Positions 1 to 8,810 of a stretch of 64,000 nucleotides of DNA are shown here, one piece after another (within the stretch, counting starts at the first letter, position 1; the number at the start of each line of letters is the position of its first letter). The notes under the pieces are model-generated. The model saw only the letters and a program-made list of their open reading frames with translations. It was not told the DNA's origin and did no database searches. A program made the position numbers and the translations under genes. This stretch comes from Flavisphingopyxis soli (GTDB lineage Bacteria > Pseudomonadota > Alphaproteobacteria > Sphingomonadales > Sphingomonadaceae). Location: contig NZ_VOPY01000001.1 in assembly GCF_007995095.1 (NCBI RefSeq), positions 335,001 through 399,000 on the forward strand, in the 5' to 3' direction.

Positions 1-2
1 TC

Positions 3-38
3 GGCAAATATGCCGGCTCGGTCCAGCGCGCGCGCTGA
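3..38 (+). CDS. Possible 3' end of a gene running in from the left edge
   Basis: An open frame from the window edge reads [11 protein letters not shown] and then TGA at 36-38. A hairpin with a short T-run on the plus strand follows 24 bases later, which fits the end of a rightward gene. Eleven residues are too few to name a family, and another frame is also open here, so this is a tentative call. Confidence 0.25.
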   Translation, partial: GKYAGSVQRAR

Positions 39-62
39 GCCCTTAGAATTTCGTCACGACGG

Positions 63-97
63 CCGGCCCGCTTTCCTACTGGAGAGCGGGCCGGTTT
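63..97 (+). terminator. Hairpin terminator between a left-edge gene and purH
   Basis: A perfect 10-bp stem (CCGGCCCGCT at 63-72 and AGCGGGCCGG at 85-94) is followed by TTT on the plus strand. The T-run favours termination of rightward transcription. The purH stop lies only 5 bases away, so the hairpin may also end leftward purH transcripts, although no T-run is visible on that side. Confidence 0.6.
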
Positions 98-101
98 CGT
101 A

Positions 102-1691
102 TCAGTGCCGGAAATGCCGCATGCCGGTGAAGACCATCGCGAGGCCCGCTTCGTCGGCGGCAGCGATGACTTCGTCGTCGCGGATCGATCCGCCCGGCTG
201 GATCACCGCGGTCGCGCCTGCCTCGACCGCGGCGAGCAAGCCGTCGGCGAAGGGGAAGAAGGCATCGGAGGCGACCGCCGAACCGACGGTCTTGGCTGCA
301 TCCCAGCCATAGGTTTCAGCCGCTTCGCGCGCCTTTTGTCCGGCAATGCGCGCCGAATCGCGGCGATTCATCTGGCCTGCGCCGATCCCGGCGGTTGCTC
401 CGTCCTTGGCATAGACGATCGCGTTCGATTTGACGTGGCGTGCGACGGTCCAGGCGAAGCGGCAATCGGCCAGCTCCTGCGGTGTCGGCGCGCGCCTGGT
501 GACGATCCTGAAATCGGCGTCGGCGACGAAGCCGTTGTCGCGGCTTTGCAGCAGCATCCCGCCGGCGATCGATTTCATCGCCAGCCCCGCGCGGCGCGGA
601 TCGCCGAGTTCGCCGGTCAGTAGCAGGCGAAGGTTCTTCTTCTTGGCGAAGACTGCCTTGGCGTCATCGTCGGCATCGGGTGCGACGACGACCTCGGTGA
701 AGATATCGGCGATCGCCTCTGCGGTCGGGCCGTCGAGCGGGCGATTGAGGGCGACGATCCCGCCAAAGGCCGAGACGCTGTCGCATTCCAATGCGGCGCG
801 ATAGGCGTCGATCAGCGTGTCGGCACTGGCGACACCGCACGGGTTGGCGTGCTTGACGATGACGACGCTCGGCCCCGCGTCGCGGAACTCGGCGACGAGC
901 TCGAGCGCGGCGTCGGCGTCGTTGAGGTTGTTATAGCTCAATGCCTTGCCCTGGATCTGCGTCGCCTGCGCAATGCCGCGGGCGGCCGGGCCTTCGGGGA
1001 GATAGAGCGCCGCCTGCTGGTGCGGGTTCTCGCCATAGCGCAGCTCGTCGCCAAGCGTCATCGCGACCGTCAGCCGCTTGGGGAACTGCTCGCCCTGGTC
1101 GGCAAAGGCGAACCAGCTGGCAATCGCGCTGTCATAGGCGGCGGTCGCGGCGAACGCCTTGGCGGCGAGCGTCTTGCGCGTCGCCAGCGTCAGCGCACCG
1201 GCGTTGGTGTCGAGTTCCGTCATGACGTCAGCATAGTCGCCCGGATCGGTGACGATGCCGACAAAGCCGTGGTTCTTTGCCGCCGAGCGCACCATCGATG
1301 GGCCGCCGATGTCGATATTCTCGATGATCTCGTCGCGTCCCGCACCTTTGGCGACGGTCTGCGCAAAGGGATAGAGGTTGACGATCACGAGGTCGATCGC
1401 GCCGATCGCGTGCTCGGTCATTGCGGCCTGATGCTCGGGATTGTCGCGCACCGCGAGCAGCCCGCCATGGACCATGGGGTGGAGCGTCTTGACGCGCCCG
1501 TCCATCATTTCGGGAAAGCCGGTCAGCTCCGCAACGTCGCGGACCACAAGGCCCGCCTCGCGCAGCGTCCTGGCGGTGCCGCCGGTCGAGACGAGCTCGA
1601 CGCCGTGGCGGGCAAGCGCCCGTCCGAGTTCGACGAGGCCGGTCTTGTCGCTGACCGAGAGCAGCGCGCGTTTGATCGTGATCGTGTCCAT
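102..1691 (-). CDS. purH: Bifunctional AICAR formyltransferase / IMP cyclohydrolase
   Basis: Catalyses the last two steps of de novo IMP synthesis: formylation of AICAR with 10-formyl-tetrahydrofolate, then ring closure of FAICAR. At 529 residues it has the normal family length. The N-terminal MGS-like cyclohydrolase domain carries [10 protein letters not shown] at residues 68-77. The C-terminal transformylase domain carries YGENPHQ and VKHANPCG. I chose the ATG at 1691 because the protein then begins [18 protein letters not shown], as in the family; the frame is open further upstream but that part does not look like PurH. It is the last gene of a leftward run, 11 bases after the heparinase-like gene. 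The folate supply enzyme FolD is encoded near 59 kb. Confidence 0.97.
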   Translation of the reverse strand: MDTITIKRALLSVSDKTGLVELGRALARHGVELVSTGGTARTLREAGLVVRDVAELTGFPEMMDGRVKTLHPMVHGGLLAVRDNPEHQAAMTEHAIGAIDLVIVNLYPFAQTVAKGAGRDEIIENIDIGGPSMVRSAAKNHGFVGIVTDPGDYADVMTELDTNAGALTLATRKTLAAKAFAATAAYDSAIASWFAFADQGEQFPKRLTVAMTLGDELRYGENPHQQAALYLPEGPAARGIAQATQIQGKALSYNNLNDADAALELVAEFRDAGPSVVIVKHANPCGVASADTLIDAYRAALECDSVSAFGGIVALNRPLDGPTAEAIADIFTEVVVAPDADDDAKAVFAKKKNLRLLLTGELGDPRRAGLAMKSIAGGMLLQSRDNGFVADADFRIVTRRAPTPQELADCRFAWTVARHVKSNAIVYAKDGATAGIGAGQMNRRDSARIAGQKAREAAETYGWDAAKTVGSAVASDAFFPFADGLLAAVEAGATAVIQPGGSIRDDEVIAAADEAGLAMVFTGMRHFRH

Positions 1692-1702
1692 GGTCGTGCC
1701 AT

Positions 1703-3529
1703 TTATCCCATATGTTTGAAGAGCCAGCCGATGCTGGTGCCGCCGGGGCCGGTGGCGTCGCTCAGCGACAGCTGTTGCGTCGGATGCGGGCGACCGTTGC
1801 CGTCGACCCACAGGCTGTCCTCGATCGCCAGCTTGCCCGCCGAGGCGCGGAACTGCCACAGCGGCCCGTCGGGCAGGCGCAGCAGCGCGCCGAGACCGTC
1901 GGCGGTGATCGTCGGCGATATCCCGCGGCCGAGATGGAAGCGGATGACGAACGGCGTCTCGCCCGGGCGCTTGCGCCGGCCGACCGGCAGCAGCAGGTCT
2001 TCGCCGCGCAGCTCGCGCCCGGTGTCCGACAGGATCAGCAGGCGGCGATGGTGGAAGCCGAGCCGCTTGGCATAGCCGTCATGGCCGATCTCGAGCCGCG
2101 TGCCATTGTCGATTTCCTGGCGCTCGATCTCGACCTCGGCGACACCCTTGCCGAGCGTTCCGTCGCCGAGGATCGCGGTCGAATTGCGGTCGGCGAGGAC
2201 CAGCGTCGAATGCGCCGCGGTGGTGCGCAGCCCCTGCGCGAGCGATTGCGGGATCAGCGCGCCGGCGAGCGCAGCACCCCCGCAATTGACGACGATCCGC
2301 TGATCGCCGTCGCTGAGTTCGAACGCCAGCGTCGAGGCGCAGCCGGCGTCGGTCAGCCGCGCGACCGGCGGCGGCGCGGCATCGACCAGCAGCACGGTCT
2401 TTTTCGCGGTCAGTCGCTGATAGCCCCAGTCGCGCGCCTGTTTGAGCGGGCGCGCACGCACCCCGCTTGCCTCGACCACTGCGCGGACCGTCTCGGCGCG
2501 CGTCGCGCCGCCGCCCTGCCAGCTGCCCAGCCCGCCATCATTATGGGCCAGGCCGGTCAGCGCGGGAACCGCGAGCGCGAGCATCTCGCCGATAAAGGCG
2601 GGCGGATCGATCCGCCGCGCGTCGTAGGTCCGGCTGAGCATGGTGAGCGCGCTGATCGCCTCGATCTGCGCATGCGGCGATCGCGACACCGCGCCGCCAT
2701 CGCCATAGAATGCCGCTTCGAGCGATTTCTTGAGGCCGTCTTCACCGAAGATGCGGCGCGGTTCGCCGCCGGGGATCAGCAGCGCGGCGGCAACGACGCC
2801 GCACCAGGCGACGAGCTGCGGCACGCCGGGCCGTCCGCGATGCGCGGTCTGGTCGAGATGGCGCGCAGCACGCGCGATATGGTTGAGCACCGCCGAGCGA
2901 TAAACGATGTCGCGCGATGACAGGATCAGCGGCGCATAGGCGGTCCAGAACAGGATCCGCCAGGCGGCGACGTCGCTCGTCCAGGTGGGTTCGGTGACGT
3001 GGGTGCCGTGCGCCGCGAGCCATTTGCGCGTCAGCCGCTCGGCGATCGGGGCGGCCTCTTCGCGCGGCGCAACCGCGGCCAGATCGCGCAGCCAGGCGAA
3101 GCCGTGAATATAGTGGGCAAAGGGCGGCGTGACGCCGGGCGAGGCGAAATCGATGCCCTTCAATGGCGCCTTGAGCCCGCGAAACAGGAAATGGCCCGCG
3201 CGGATCGCCTTGCCCGCCGAAGGATCGCCGGGCAGCGGATCGTGCGGCACCGCGAGCAGCTTGAGCGGATAGCGGCCCTTGAGGCGCATTTTATGCAAGG
3301 GCGTGCGCCAGGTCAGGCGGTAGAACTGGTGCGCCAGGCGCGTCGCGAGGCTCTGTCCGCGATCGCCCGACAGGCGGATCAGGCGGCGGCCCTCATCAAT
3401 CGAGTTGGCATCAATCGAATTGGCGTCGATCGAATTGGCATCGTTCGAAGTGTTGGCGTCTATCGCATCGGCTTCGGTCGCGTCGGACGGCGGATCGCCG
3501 CGACGATCTCCGCCCGAAGCGTCGCTCAT
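1703..3529 (-). CDS. Heparinase II/III family protein
   Basis: A 608-residue protein of the heparinase II/III-like family (alpha/alpha toroid plus C-terminal beta-sandwich), whose studied members are polysaccharide lyases. The substrate is unknown here. The body begins near residue 45 with [21 protein letters not shown], and LGSWQGGG plus [12 protein letters not shown] lie in the middle and C-terminal parts. No clear signal peptide is seen. The ATG at 3529 overlaps the rpe stop by four bases (ATGA), so the two are translationally coupled. In sphingomonads this gene commonly sits between rpe and purH. Oddity: residues near 20-42 contain a tandem five-residue repeat (SIDAN) encoded by 15-bp units. 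Confidence 0.85.
   Translation of the reverse strand: MSDASGGDRRGDPPSDATEADAIDANTSNDANSIDANSIDANSIDEGRRLIRLSGDRGQSLATRLAHQFYRLTWRTPLHKMRLKGRYPLKLLAVPHDPLPGDPSAGKAIRAGHFLFRGLKAPLKGIDFASPGVTPPFAHYIHGFAWLRDLAAVAPREEAAPIAERLTRKWLAAHGTHVTEPTWTSDVAAWRILFWTAYAPLILSSRDIVYRSAVLNHIARAARHLDQTAHRGRPGVPQLVAWCGVVAAALLIPGGEPRRIFGEDGLKKSLEAAFYGDGGAVSRSPHAQIEAISALTMLSRTYDARRIDPPAFIGEMLALAVPALTGLAHNDGGLGSWQGGGATRAETVRAVVEASGVRARPLKQARDWGYQRLTAKKTVLLVDAAPPPVARLTDAGCASTLAFELSDGDQRIVVNCGGAALAGALIPQSLAQGLRTTAAHSTLVLADRNSTAILGDGTLGKGVAEVEIERQEIDNGTRLEIGHDGYAKRLGFHHRRLLILSDTGRELRGEDLLLPVGRRKRPGETPFVIRFHLGRGISPTITADGLGALLRLPDGPLWQFRASAGKLAIEDSLWVDGNGRPHPTQQLSLSDATGPGGTSIGWLFKHMG
3395..3465 (-). repeat. 15-bp tandem repeat in the heparinase-like gene
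   Basis: Near-identical 15-bp units encode repeated DANSI segments in the N-terminal linker of the heparinase-like protein. Because the unit is a multiple of three, copy changes would keep the frame. The repeat lies before the folded domain, in an acidic, probably disordered segment. Confidence 0.75.
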
Positions 3530-4218
3530 AATCCCCTCAGCGCCGCGATATTGGCAGCGTAGCAATCGCGCCCGCCCTTGAAGGTCGCGGTCCCGGCGAC
3601 GAGGACGTCGGCCCCCGCGGCGATCGCTTGGCGCGCGGTGGTCGCATCGACGCCGCCGTCTACCTCGAGCCGGATGTCGCGACCGGTCCGGTCGATCATC
3701 TTGCGGACCGCCTCGATCTTGCGCAGCTGGCTGTCGATGAAGCTCTGACCGCCGAAGCCGGGATTGACGCTCATCACGAGGACGAGGTCGATATCGTCGA
3801 TCAGGTAATCGAGCAGCTTGGCCGGGGTTGCCGGATTGAGCGAGACCCCCGCCTGTTTCCCGAGCGACTTGATGTGCTGGATGCTGCGATGGATGTGCGG
3901 CCCCGCCTCGGGATGGACGGTGATGATGTCGGCGCCGGCCTCGGCAAAGGCGTCGAGGAAGCCGTCGACCGGGCTGATCATCAGATGGACGTCGAACGGC
4001 AGGCTGGTGTGCGGGCGCAGCGCCTTGACCACCGCCGGGCCGATCGTCAGGTTCGGCACGAAATGGCCGTCCATCACATCGATGTGGATCCAGTCGCAGC
4101 CGGCTTCGTCGATCGCGCGGACTTCTTCGCCGAGCCGCGCGAAATCGGCGCTCAGGATCGATGGCGCGATGCGGACATGGGGCGGGGCGGCGGCGGGCGA
4201 TGCGTCGGGGCTTGGCAT
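3526..4218 (-). CDS. rpe: Ribulose-phosphate 3-epimerase
   Basis: Interconverts ribulose 5-phosphate and xylulose 5-phosphate in the pentose phosphate pathway. The 230-residue TIM barrel shows APSILSADF (residues 18-26), [17 protein letters not shown] with the metal-binding His and Asp, [13 protein letters not shown], and the C-terminal EVDGGV phosphate-site segment. It starts at ATG 4218 with an Ala/Pro-rich extension of about 15 residues. Its stop overlaps the ATG of the heparinase-like gene. A small membrane protein gene lies 49 bases upstream on the same strand. Confidence 0.96.
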   Translation of the reverse strand: MPSPDASPAAAPPHVRIAPSILSADFARLGEEVRAIDEAGCDWIHIDVMDGHFVPNLTIGPAVVKALRPHTSLPFDVHLMISPVDGFLDAFAEAGADIITVHPEAGPHIHRSIQHIKSLGKQAGVSLNPATPAKLLDYLIDDIDLVLVMSVNPGFGGQSFIDSQLRKIEAVRKMIDRTGRDIRLEVDGGVDATTARQAIAAGADVLVAGTATFKGGRDCYAANIAALRGL

Positions 4219-4267
4219 GCGCTGCCCTTACCGATTGCGACGCGGCCGGGCAAGGTGCGTGGCAGCG

Positions 4268-4606
4268 TTATCCGCGCCTTTTGCGATGCTTGTCGCGCGG
4301 CTGGCGGCGACCATCGCCGGGGCCTGTGCCGGAACCTTTGACATCGTCATCCTTGCCCCAGTGCCAATGCCAGCCGCCCTCGGTTTTTCGCCAGGCGATT
4401 CCGACGAACGCCAGCGTCGCGGCGGCGATCATCGTCCACCACAGCGGATCGGACGGGCCACCATGCGGCCCGAGGCGCGTCATGCCCAGGATGACCCCGA
4501 GATAGGCGATCGTCAGCACCCATCCCTGCCAGGCGACAGGATAGGCCCCCAGGCCAAAGCGCTTGGGCTTGAACCAGGAGCGATCGTCGAGAAAGTGATG
4601 GAGCAT
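4268..4606 (-). CDS. Small membrane protein of unknown function
   Basis: A 112-residue protein I do not recognise. It has two hydrophobic segments (VAWQGWVLTIAYLGVILG and PLWWTMIAAATLAFVGIAW) and a charged C-terminal tail rich in Gly, Arg, Asp and Lys (GKDDDVKGSGTGPGDGRRQ). I chose ATG 4606 because AAGGA lies 7-8 bases upstream; an in-frame TTG at 4621 would place that Shine-Dalgarno sequence inside the gene. It lies 39 bases after the Arc-like gene and may be the last member of the SPFH operon. Confidence 0.7.
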   Translation of the reverse strand: MLHHFLDDRSWFKPKRFGLGAYPVAWQGWVLTIAYLGVILGMTRLGPHGGPSDPLWWTMIAAATLAFVGIAWRKTEGGWHWHWGKDDDVKGSGTGPGDGRRQPRDKHRKRRG

Positions 4607-4645
4607 CGTGCGATCCTTCAACTGGCGAGGTTGGCGCGGAGGAGA

Positions 4646-4873
4646 TTATTCATCATTCGCGTCGCCGTGATCGAACGTTGCGGCAGGCGGTCGCCCGCGC
4701 TTGCGCTTGACCGGCGGGTCGAGCTTGATCCCGCGCCGCTCGAGCCCGCGGCGCAGGAGGAACTCGATCTCGGCGTTGACGCTGCGCAGCTCGGCCGCGG
4801 CGAGCCGTTCGACCGCGTCGAACAGCGCCTGGTCGAGGCGTAGCGGAAAGGCTTTCTTGGGGCGCTGGGCCAC
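4646..4873 (-). CDS. Arc-family ribbon-helix-helix regulator
   Basis: A 75-residue protein with an Arc/MetJ-like ribbon-helix-helix fold. KAFPLRLDQALFDAVERLA supplies the DNA-contacting strand and first helix, and AELRSVNAEIEFLLRRGLE the second helix. A basic tail (KRKRGRPPAA) includes a GRP motif resembling an AT-hook. Members of this fold are usually dimeric repressors, often autoregulatory. It lies 24 bases after the SPFH gene, so the two are probably cotranscribed. The operon leader carries a perfect 10-bp palindrome that could be its operator; that link is inference. Confidence 0.85.
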   Translation of the reverse strand: MAQRPKKAFPLRLDQALFDAVERLAAAELRSVNAEIEFLLRRGLERRGIKLDPPVKRKRGRPPAATFDHGDANDE

Positions 4874-4897
4874 GATCTGTCCGACCAGCCTTGCCGC

Positions 4898-5797
4898 TTA
4901 CTGGTAGAGCGTGCCGGTATTGACGACCGGCTGGGTGTCGCGTTCGGAACACAATACGACCATCAGGTTCGACACCATCGCCGCCTTGCGCTCGTCGTCG
5001 AGGTTGACGATGTCCTTGCTCGACAGTTCGGCGAGCGCCATCTCGACCATCCCGACCGCGCCCGCGACGATCCGCGCACGCGCCGCGATGATCGCGTCGG
5101 CCTGTTGCCGCCGGAGCATCGCCTGGGCGATCTCCTGGGCGTAGGCGAGATGCGTCAGGCGGCATTCGTCGATCGTGATGCCCGCCTGTTCGACGCGTTC
5201 CTGCAGTTCGATGCGCAGTTCCTCGCTGATCACGTCGGCGTCGCCGCGCAGCGTGACCTCCTTGTGCTCGATATCGTCATAGGGATAGCGGCTGCCGATC
5301 GCGCGCACCGCGCTTTCGATCTGGATGTGGATGAATTCCTTGTAGTCGTCGACGTCGAACAGGGCCTGCGCGCTGTCGGTGACGCGCCAGACGACGTTGG
5401 CGGCGATCTCGACCGGGTTGCCGCGCAGGTCGTTGACCTTCAATCGGTCCGACGTGATGTTGTGGACGCGGACCGAGATTTTCTTGCGCATCAGCCACGG
5501 CAGGACCCAGCGCAGGCCGGTCTTGCGGTCGGTGCCCTTGTACGATCCGAACAGCTGGATCGCATAGGCCTGGTTGGGCGCGATCAGGTAGAATCCGGCG
5601 ATGACGAACAGCAGCACGACGATCGCGAGGATCAGGCCGGCTACCGCCCAGCCGCCGATCGCGGGGACCTGCGTAATCGCGACAAAGCCTGCAGGGACGG
5701 TGAGCAGCGCGAGCAGCAGCATCGGATAGCCGCTGGCGCTCGCCGCGGGGTGTTCGCGCGTCGGGTTGAGAATCGCCCTGGAACCGGTTTGGGTCAT
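4898..5797 (-). CDS. SPFH/Band 7 domain membrane protein
   Basis: A 299-residue membrane-anchored SPFH (stomatin/prohibitin/flotillin) protein. Two hydrophobic segments (about residues 24-42 and 50-72) precede the SPFH core, which begins at [21 protein letters not shown]. The core continues with [18 protein letters not shown] and [20 protein letters not shown]. Family members form membrane-associated oligomers and influence proteolysis or membrane organisation; no specific role can be read here. I chose ATG 5797 because TAAGGAGG lies 6-7 bases upstream. The frame extends further upstream but crosses the promoter-like region. It is the first gene of the run with the Arc-like regulator. Confidence 0.92.
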   Translation of the reverse strand: MTQTGSRAILNPTREHPAASASGYPMLLLALLTVPAGFVAITQVPAIGGWAVAGLILAIVVLLFVIAGFYLIAPNQAYAIQLFGSYKGTDRKTGLRWVLPWLMRKKISVRVHNITSDRLKVNDLRGNPVEIAANVVWRVTDSAQALFDVDDYKEFIHIQIESAVRAIGSRYPYDDIEHKEVTLRGDADVISEELRIELQERVEQAGITIDECRLTHLAYAQEIAQAMLRRQQADAIIAARARIVAGAVGMVEMALAELSSKDIVNLDDERKAAMVSNLMVVLCSERDTQPVVNTGTLYQ

Positions 5798-5814
5798 GAT
5801 AGCCTCCTTAAAAG

Positions 5815-5851
5815 ATGATATCATAATTATATTGGTTGCCGATAAAGTCAA
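5815..5851 (-). promoter_or_regulatory. Promoter and palindromic operator candidate for the SPFH-Arc operon
   Basis: On the minus strand TTGACT (5846-5851) precedes TATAAT (5826-5831) by only 14 bases, which is shorter than the usual 16-18. Just downstream is a perfect palindrome, ATGATATCAT (5815-5824), 18 bases before the start codon. The stretch is far richer in A and T than its surroundings. A dimeric regulator, most simply the Arc-like protein of the same operon, could bind here; this is inference. Confidence 0.5.
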
Positions 5852-5951
5852 CGGAAAAGACGGGGGTGTGACATTGCTGCCCAAGCCGCGGAATTGTTTG
5901 GCTTTATCCGCTGCCCATCCCGTTTCGATACAGTTCCCCGAACGCGACGAG

Positions 5952-5976
5952 GGAAACCCCGACGGCATTGCGCGTT
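5952..5976 (+). promoter_or_regulatory. Imperfect EcfG-type promoter for the zinc-ribbon gene
   Basis: GGAAA at 5952-5956 and CGTT at 5973-5976 are separated by 16 bases. The spacing and -10 match the alphaproteobacterial general-stress promoter (GGAAC-N16/17-CGTT), with one mismatch in the -35. It would give a leader of about 25 bases before ATG 6009. Confidence 0.4.
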
Positions 5977-6008
5977 TACCATGCGAGACATTTGACAGGA
6001 GAACGGCA

Positions 6009-6296
6009 ATGCACGTTCAGGCACGAGACTATTCAGCGCAGACCAGCCGTTCGATCGGCATGGGCTTCGCGCATCCCGAAACGCGCGGATATCACGTGAT
6101 GTTTCGCAGCGGCACACAGAACGTCTGCCCCGGTTGCGGCGGATCGAGCTGGCACGTCGGTCGCGTCACCGCCGAATGCGCCTATTGCCTGACGGCGCTG
6201 CCGATCCAGCAGCAGCAGGGTTGCGAAGGCGTCGGCCTGTTTTCGAGCCGCGGCCATGACGGCAGCGCCGACGTGGTCGAATTCGCCGTCGCCTGA
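6009..6296 (+). CDS. Small putative zinc-ribbon protein
   Basis: A 95-residue protein of unknown function. CPGCG at about residues 39-43 and CAYC near residue 57 form a CxxC...CxxC pair expected to bind one zinc. The N-terminus (MHVQARDYSAQTSRSIGMGF) and a stretch rich in Gln and Gly are otherwise featureless, and there is no signal peptide. I chose ATG 6009 because AGGAG lies 8 bases upstream. The gene is monocistronic, with a strong terminator after it and an EcfG-like promoter before it, so stress induction is possible. The wider open frame starting at 5766 crosses the SPFH promoter and is not expected to be translated. Confidence 0.75.
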   Translation: MHVQARDYSAQTSRSIGMGFAHPETRGYHVMFRSGTQNVCPGCGGSSWHVGRVTAECAYCLTALPIQQQQGCEGVGLFSSRGHDGSADVVEFAVA

Positions 6297-6314
6297 TCCT
6301 GCCCATCGCATAGC

Positions 6315-6350
6315 AAAAGGGCGGCTCCCCCGCAGAGAGCCGCCCTTTTT
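6315..6350. terminator. Bidirectional intrinsic terminator
   Basis: GGGCGGCTC (6319-6327) pairs with GAGCCGCCC (6337-6345). TTTTT follows on the plus strand, and AAAA precedes the stem, giving a T-run on the minus strand. It separates the convergent zinc-ribbon and M3 peptidase genes. Confidence 0.9.
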
Positions 6351-6376
6351 CGTGCGCGGCGCAGCGTCGCCTTTGC

Positions 6377-8578
6377 TTATTTGCCGGTCGGGAAACCGCG
6401 CCGTTCGAGCAGCGCCTTCACGTCGGGATCGCGCCCGCGAAAGGCGCGATAGGCCTCGGCGCGATCGGTCTCGTTGCCGGTGACGAGCAACAGGTCGCGG
6501 AAGCGGCGCGATATCGTCGTGTCCCACGGCCCGCCCGCTTCCTCGAACGCCGCCCAGGTGTCGGCATCCATCGTTTCCGACCACAGATAGCTGTAATAGC
6601 CCGCCGAATAGGCGTCGGACGAGAACAGGTGATTGAACTGCGGCAGGCGGTGCCGCATCATGATCTCCTTCGGCATGCCGAGTTCGGTCAGCGTGTCGCG
6701 TTCGAACGCATCGACATCGGTCACGGGCGTCGTGCGGTTGTGCAGCTTCATGTCGATCAGCGCGCTCGACAGATATTCGACCGTTTCGAAGCCCTGGTTG
6801 AAGGTCGATGATTTCTCGATCTTGTCGATCAGCGCCTGCGGGATCGGTTCGCCGGTCTGATAATGCAGCGCGTAATTCTGCAGCACATAGGGCGTCATCA
6901 GCCAGTTCTCGTTGACCTGGCTGGGATACTCGACGAAGTCGCGCGGCGTCCCGGCGAGGCTGGGATAGGCCGCGTCGGTCAGGTAATAATCGATCGCATG
7001 GCCGAATTCGTGGAACAGCGTCGACGCGTCGTCGATGCTGATCAGCGTCGGTTCGCCTTCGCCGCCTTGCACGAAGTTGTTGTTGTTCGACCCCAGCACG
7101 ATGTCGTCGCCGCTCAGCCTGTCGCGTGAGCGATAGGTCGTCGCCCAGGCGCCCGACCGTTTGCCCGAGCGGGCATAGTTGTCGAGATAGTGCAGGCCGA
7201 TCACCTTGCCGTCGCGGCGCACTTCGAAGGTCCGCACGTCGGGATGGAAGACGGGGACCGTCCCGGTGTTCTCGGTGAAGCTCAGGCCATAGAGGCGGTT
7301 GGCCGAATCGAACATCGCCGCGATCATCTTGTCGAGCTGGAAATACGGTTTGATCGCCGCGGCATCGAGATCGTATTTCTGCTTGCGGACCTTTTCGGCG
7401 TAGAAGCGGTAATCCCACGGCGCGATCGTGATCTTGGCGCCCTTGCCGGCCTTTGCGTCGGCATCGGCGAGCGCCTGCATGTCGGCGACTTCCTCCTTCA
7501 CGCGCGCGACCGCGGCGGGCCACACCTTCATCATCAGGTCCATCGCGCGATCGGGCGTCTTGGCCATCGTGTCGGCCATGCGATAATCGGCGTGCGTCCT
7601 GAACCCGAGCAGCTCGGCGCGCTGCTGGCGCAGCTTCAGGATCTGCGCGATCGTCGCATTGGTGTCGTTGGCGTCACCATTGTCGCCGCGATTGCTGTAC
7701 GCCTTGTAGACCTTTTCGCGCAGGTCGCGGCGGGTCGAGTTTTCCATGAACGGCTGCATCACCGAACGCGTGTTCTTGAGCGCCCAGCCGCTCTTGCCCT
7801 GTTCCTCGGCCGCCTTCTTGAGCGAGGCGACGAAGCTGGCGGGCAGGCCGGCGAGATCGTCGGCGCTGTCGAGGAAGATATAGGTCTCCTCGTCGGCGAG
7901 GACCTTGTTCGAGAAATCGCTGTAAAGTCCGGCCAGCTCGGTGCTGAGCGCGATCAGTTGCGGCTTCTTGGCGGCATCGAGCAACGCGCCGTCGCGCTTC
8001 AGCCCGTCATAGGCGCGTTCGATCAATCGCTGCTGCTTGGCGTCGAGACCCATCGTCGCGCGATTGTCGTAGAGATATTTGTATTTCTCGACGAGCCGGG
8101 GATCGAGGTTGAGCTCGCTGAAAAAGGCCGACAGCTTCGGGCTCCACTCGGCCTGGATCGCGCGCACGTCGGGGTTCGACAGGTTGCTCGTATAGACGCC
8201 ATAAACGGGATAGACGCGGCCGAGGATCTCGCCCGCCTTCTCGAGCGGGACGACGAAATTGTCGAAGGTCGGCGTCGCCGGGTTCGACAGGATCGTCTCA
8301 TACTCGGCCTTCACCTCGGCCATGCCGGCGTCGAACGCCTGCGGCAGCTGGTCGGGCGTATAGGCGTCCCACTGCGGCACGCCGTCATAGGGGCCGGTCC
8401 ATTCGGCAAGCACGGGATTGGCCGACATCGCATTGGCAGCGTTTTGCGTATCGATCGCTTGGGTGGCGGCTTCCAGCGCCGTCTGGGCCATGGCGGCCGG
8501 ATCGTCACGGTCATTCATGGTGGTGGCGCATCCGGCAAGCATCGAGCTTCCCGCTAGGAGGGTAAATGCATATTTCAT
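6377..8578 (-). CDS. M3 family zinc metallopeptidase lipoprotein (peptidyl-dipeptidase type)
   Basis: A 733-residue zinc peptidase of family M3 (Dcp/oligopeptidase A type). The catalytic HEFGH is at residues 523-527, with the third ligand Glu about 25 residues later in FVEYP. The N-terminus MKYAFTLLAGSSMLAGC is a lipoprotein signal with the lipobox Cys at residue 17, so the enzyme probably acts in the periplasm on short peptides. ATG 8578 is the only start that gives this signal; the longer frame to 8704 does not. The gene is divergent from the acyl-CoA dehydrogenase at 8811 and ends at the shared terminator. Confidence 0.93.
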   Translation of the reverse strand: MKYAFTLLAGSSMLAGCATTMNDRDDPAAMAQTALEAATQAIDTQNAANAMSANPVLAEWTGPYDGVPQWDAYTPDQLPQAFDAGMAEVKAEYETILSNPATPTFDNFVVPLEKAGEILGRVYPVYGVYTSNLSNPDVRAIQAEWSPKLSAFFSELNLDPRLVEKYKYLYDNRATMGLDAKQQRLIERAYDGLKRDGALLDAAKKPQLIALSTELAGLYSDFSNKVLADEETYIFLDSADDLAGLPASFVASLKKAAEEQGKSGWALKNTRSVMQPFMENSTRRDLREKVYKAYSNRGDNGDANDTNATIAQILKLRQQRAELLGFRTHADYRMADTMAKTPDRAMDLMMKVWPAAVARVKEEVADMQALADADAKAGKGAKITIAPWDYRFYAEKVRKQKYDLDAAAIKPYFQLDKMIAAMFDSANRLYGLSFTENTGTVPVFHPDVRTFEVRRDGKVIGLHYLDNYARSGKRSGAWATTYRSRDRLSGDDIVLGSNNNNFVQGGEGEPTLISIDDASTLFHEFGHAIDYYLTDAAYPSLAGTPRDFVEYPSQVNENWLMTPYVLQNYALHYQTGEPIPQALIDKIEKSSTFNQGFETVEYLSSALIDMKLHNRTTPVTDVDAFERDTLTELGMPKEIMMRHRLPQFNHLFSSDAYSAGYYSYLWSETMDADTWAAFEEAGGPWDTTISRRFRDLLLVTGNETDRAEAYRAFRGRDPDVKALLERRGFPTGK

Positions 8579-8722
8579 CGGCGTTCCTGTCCTGATCTGC
8601 TTCTTGGAATATTTTTGACGGCCCGGTCTGGCCGTGCTTCTTGAGGTCTGGCTTAACCGGATAACACGGTCCGGGTCCAGCCTCGAAGCTGTTCGATCGG
8701 ACATACATTTCGGCTTTGCCCC

Positions 8723-8751
8723 TTGACGCGAACGTAAACGTTAGGTTTCAT
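8723..8751 (+). promoter_or_regulatory. Promoter with AACGT-N2-ACGTT dyad before the beta-oxidation genes
   Basis: TTGACG (8723-8728) is followed by the dyad AACGT-AA-ACGTT (8731-8742) and a possible -10 TTTCAT (8746-8751, spacer 17). The dyad sits in the promoter spacer, where MerR-family activators bind. ACGT-rich dyads of this sort are known for the MerR regulator LiuR of branched-chain amino-acid and acyl-CoA genes. Its assignment here is inference. Confidence 0.45.
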
Positions 8752-8810
8752 GGCGCAACCTTTCATGGGCCGGCACGATGCCGCCTGAACCGCTCCGGGG
8801 AGCCGCCGAC

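Noticed and set aside
5766..6008. Upstream in-frame extension of the zinc-ribbon protein
   Set aside because: It crosses the SPFH promoter and start codon, while the ATG at 6009 has a good AGGAG site.
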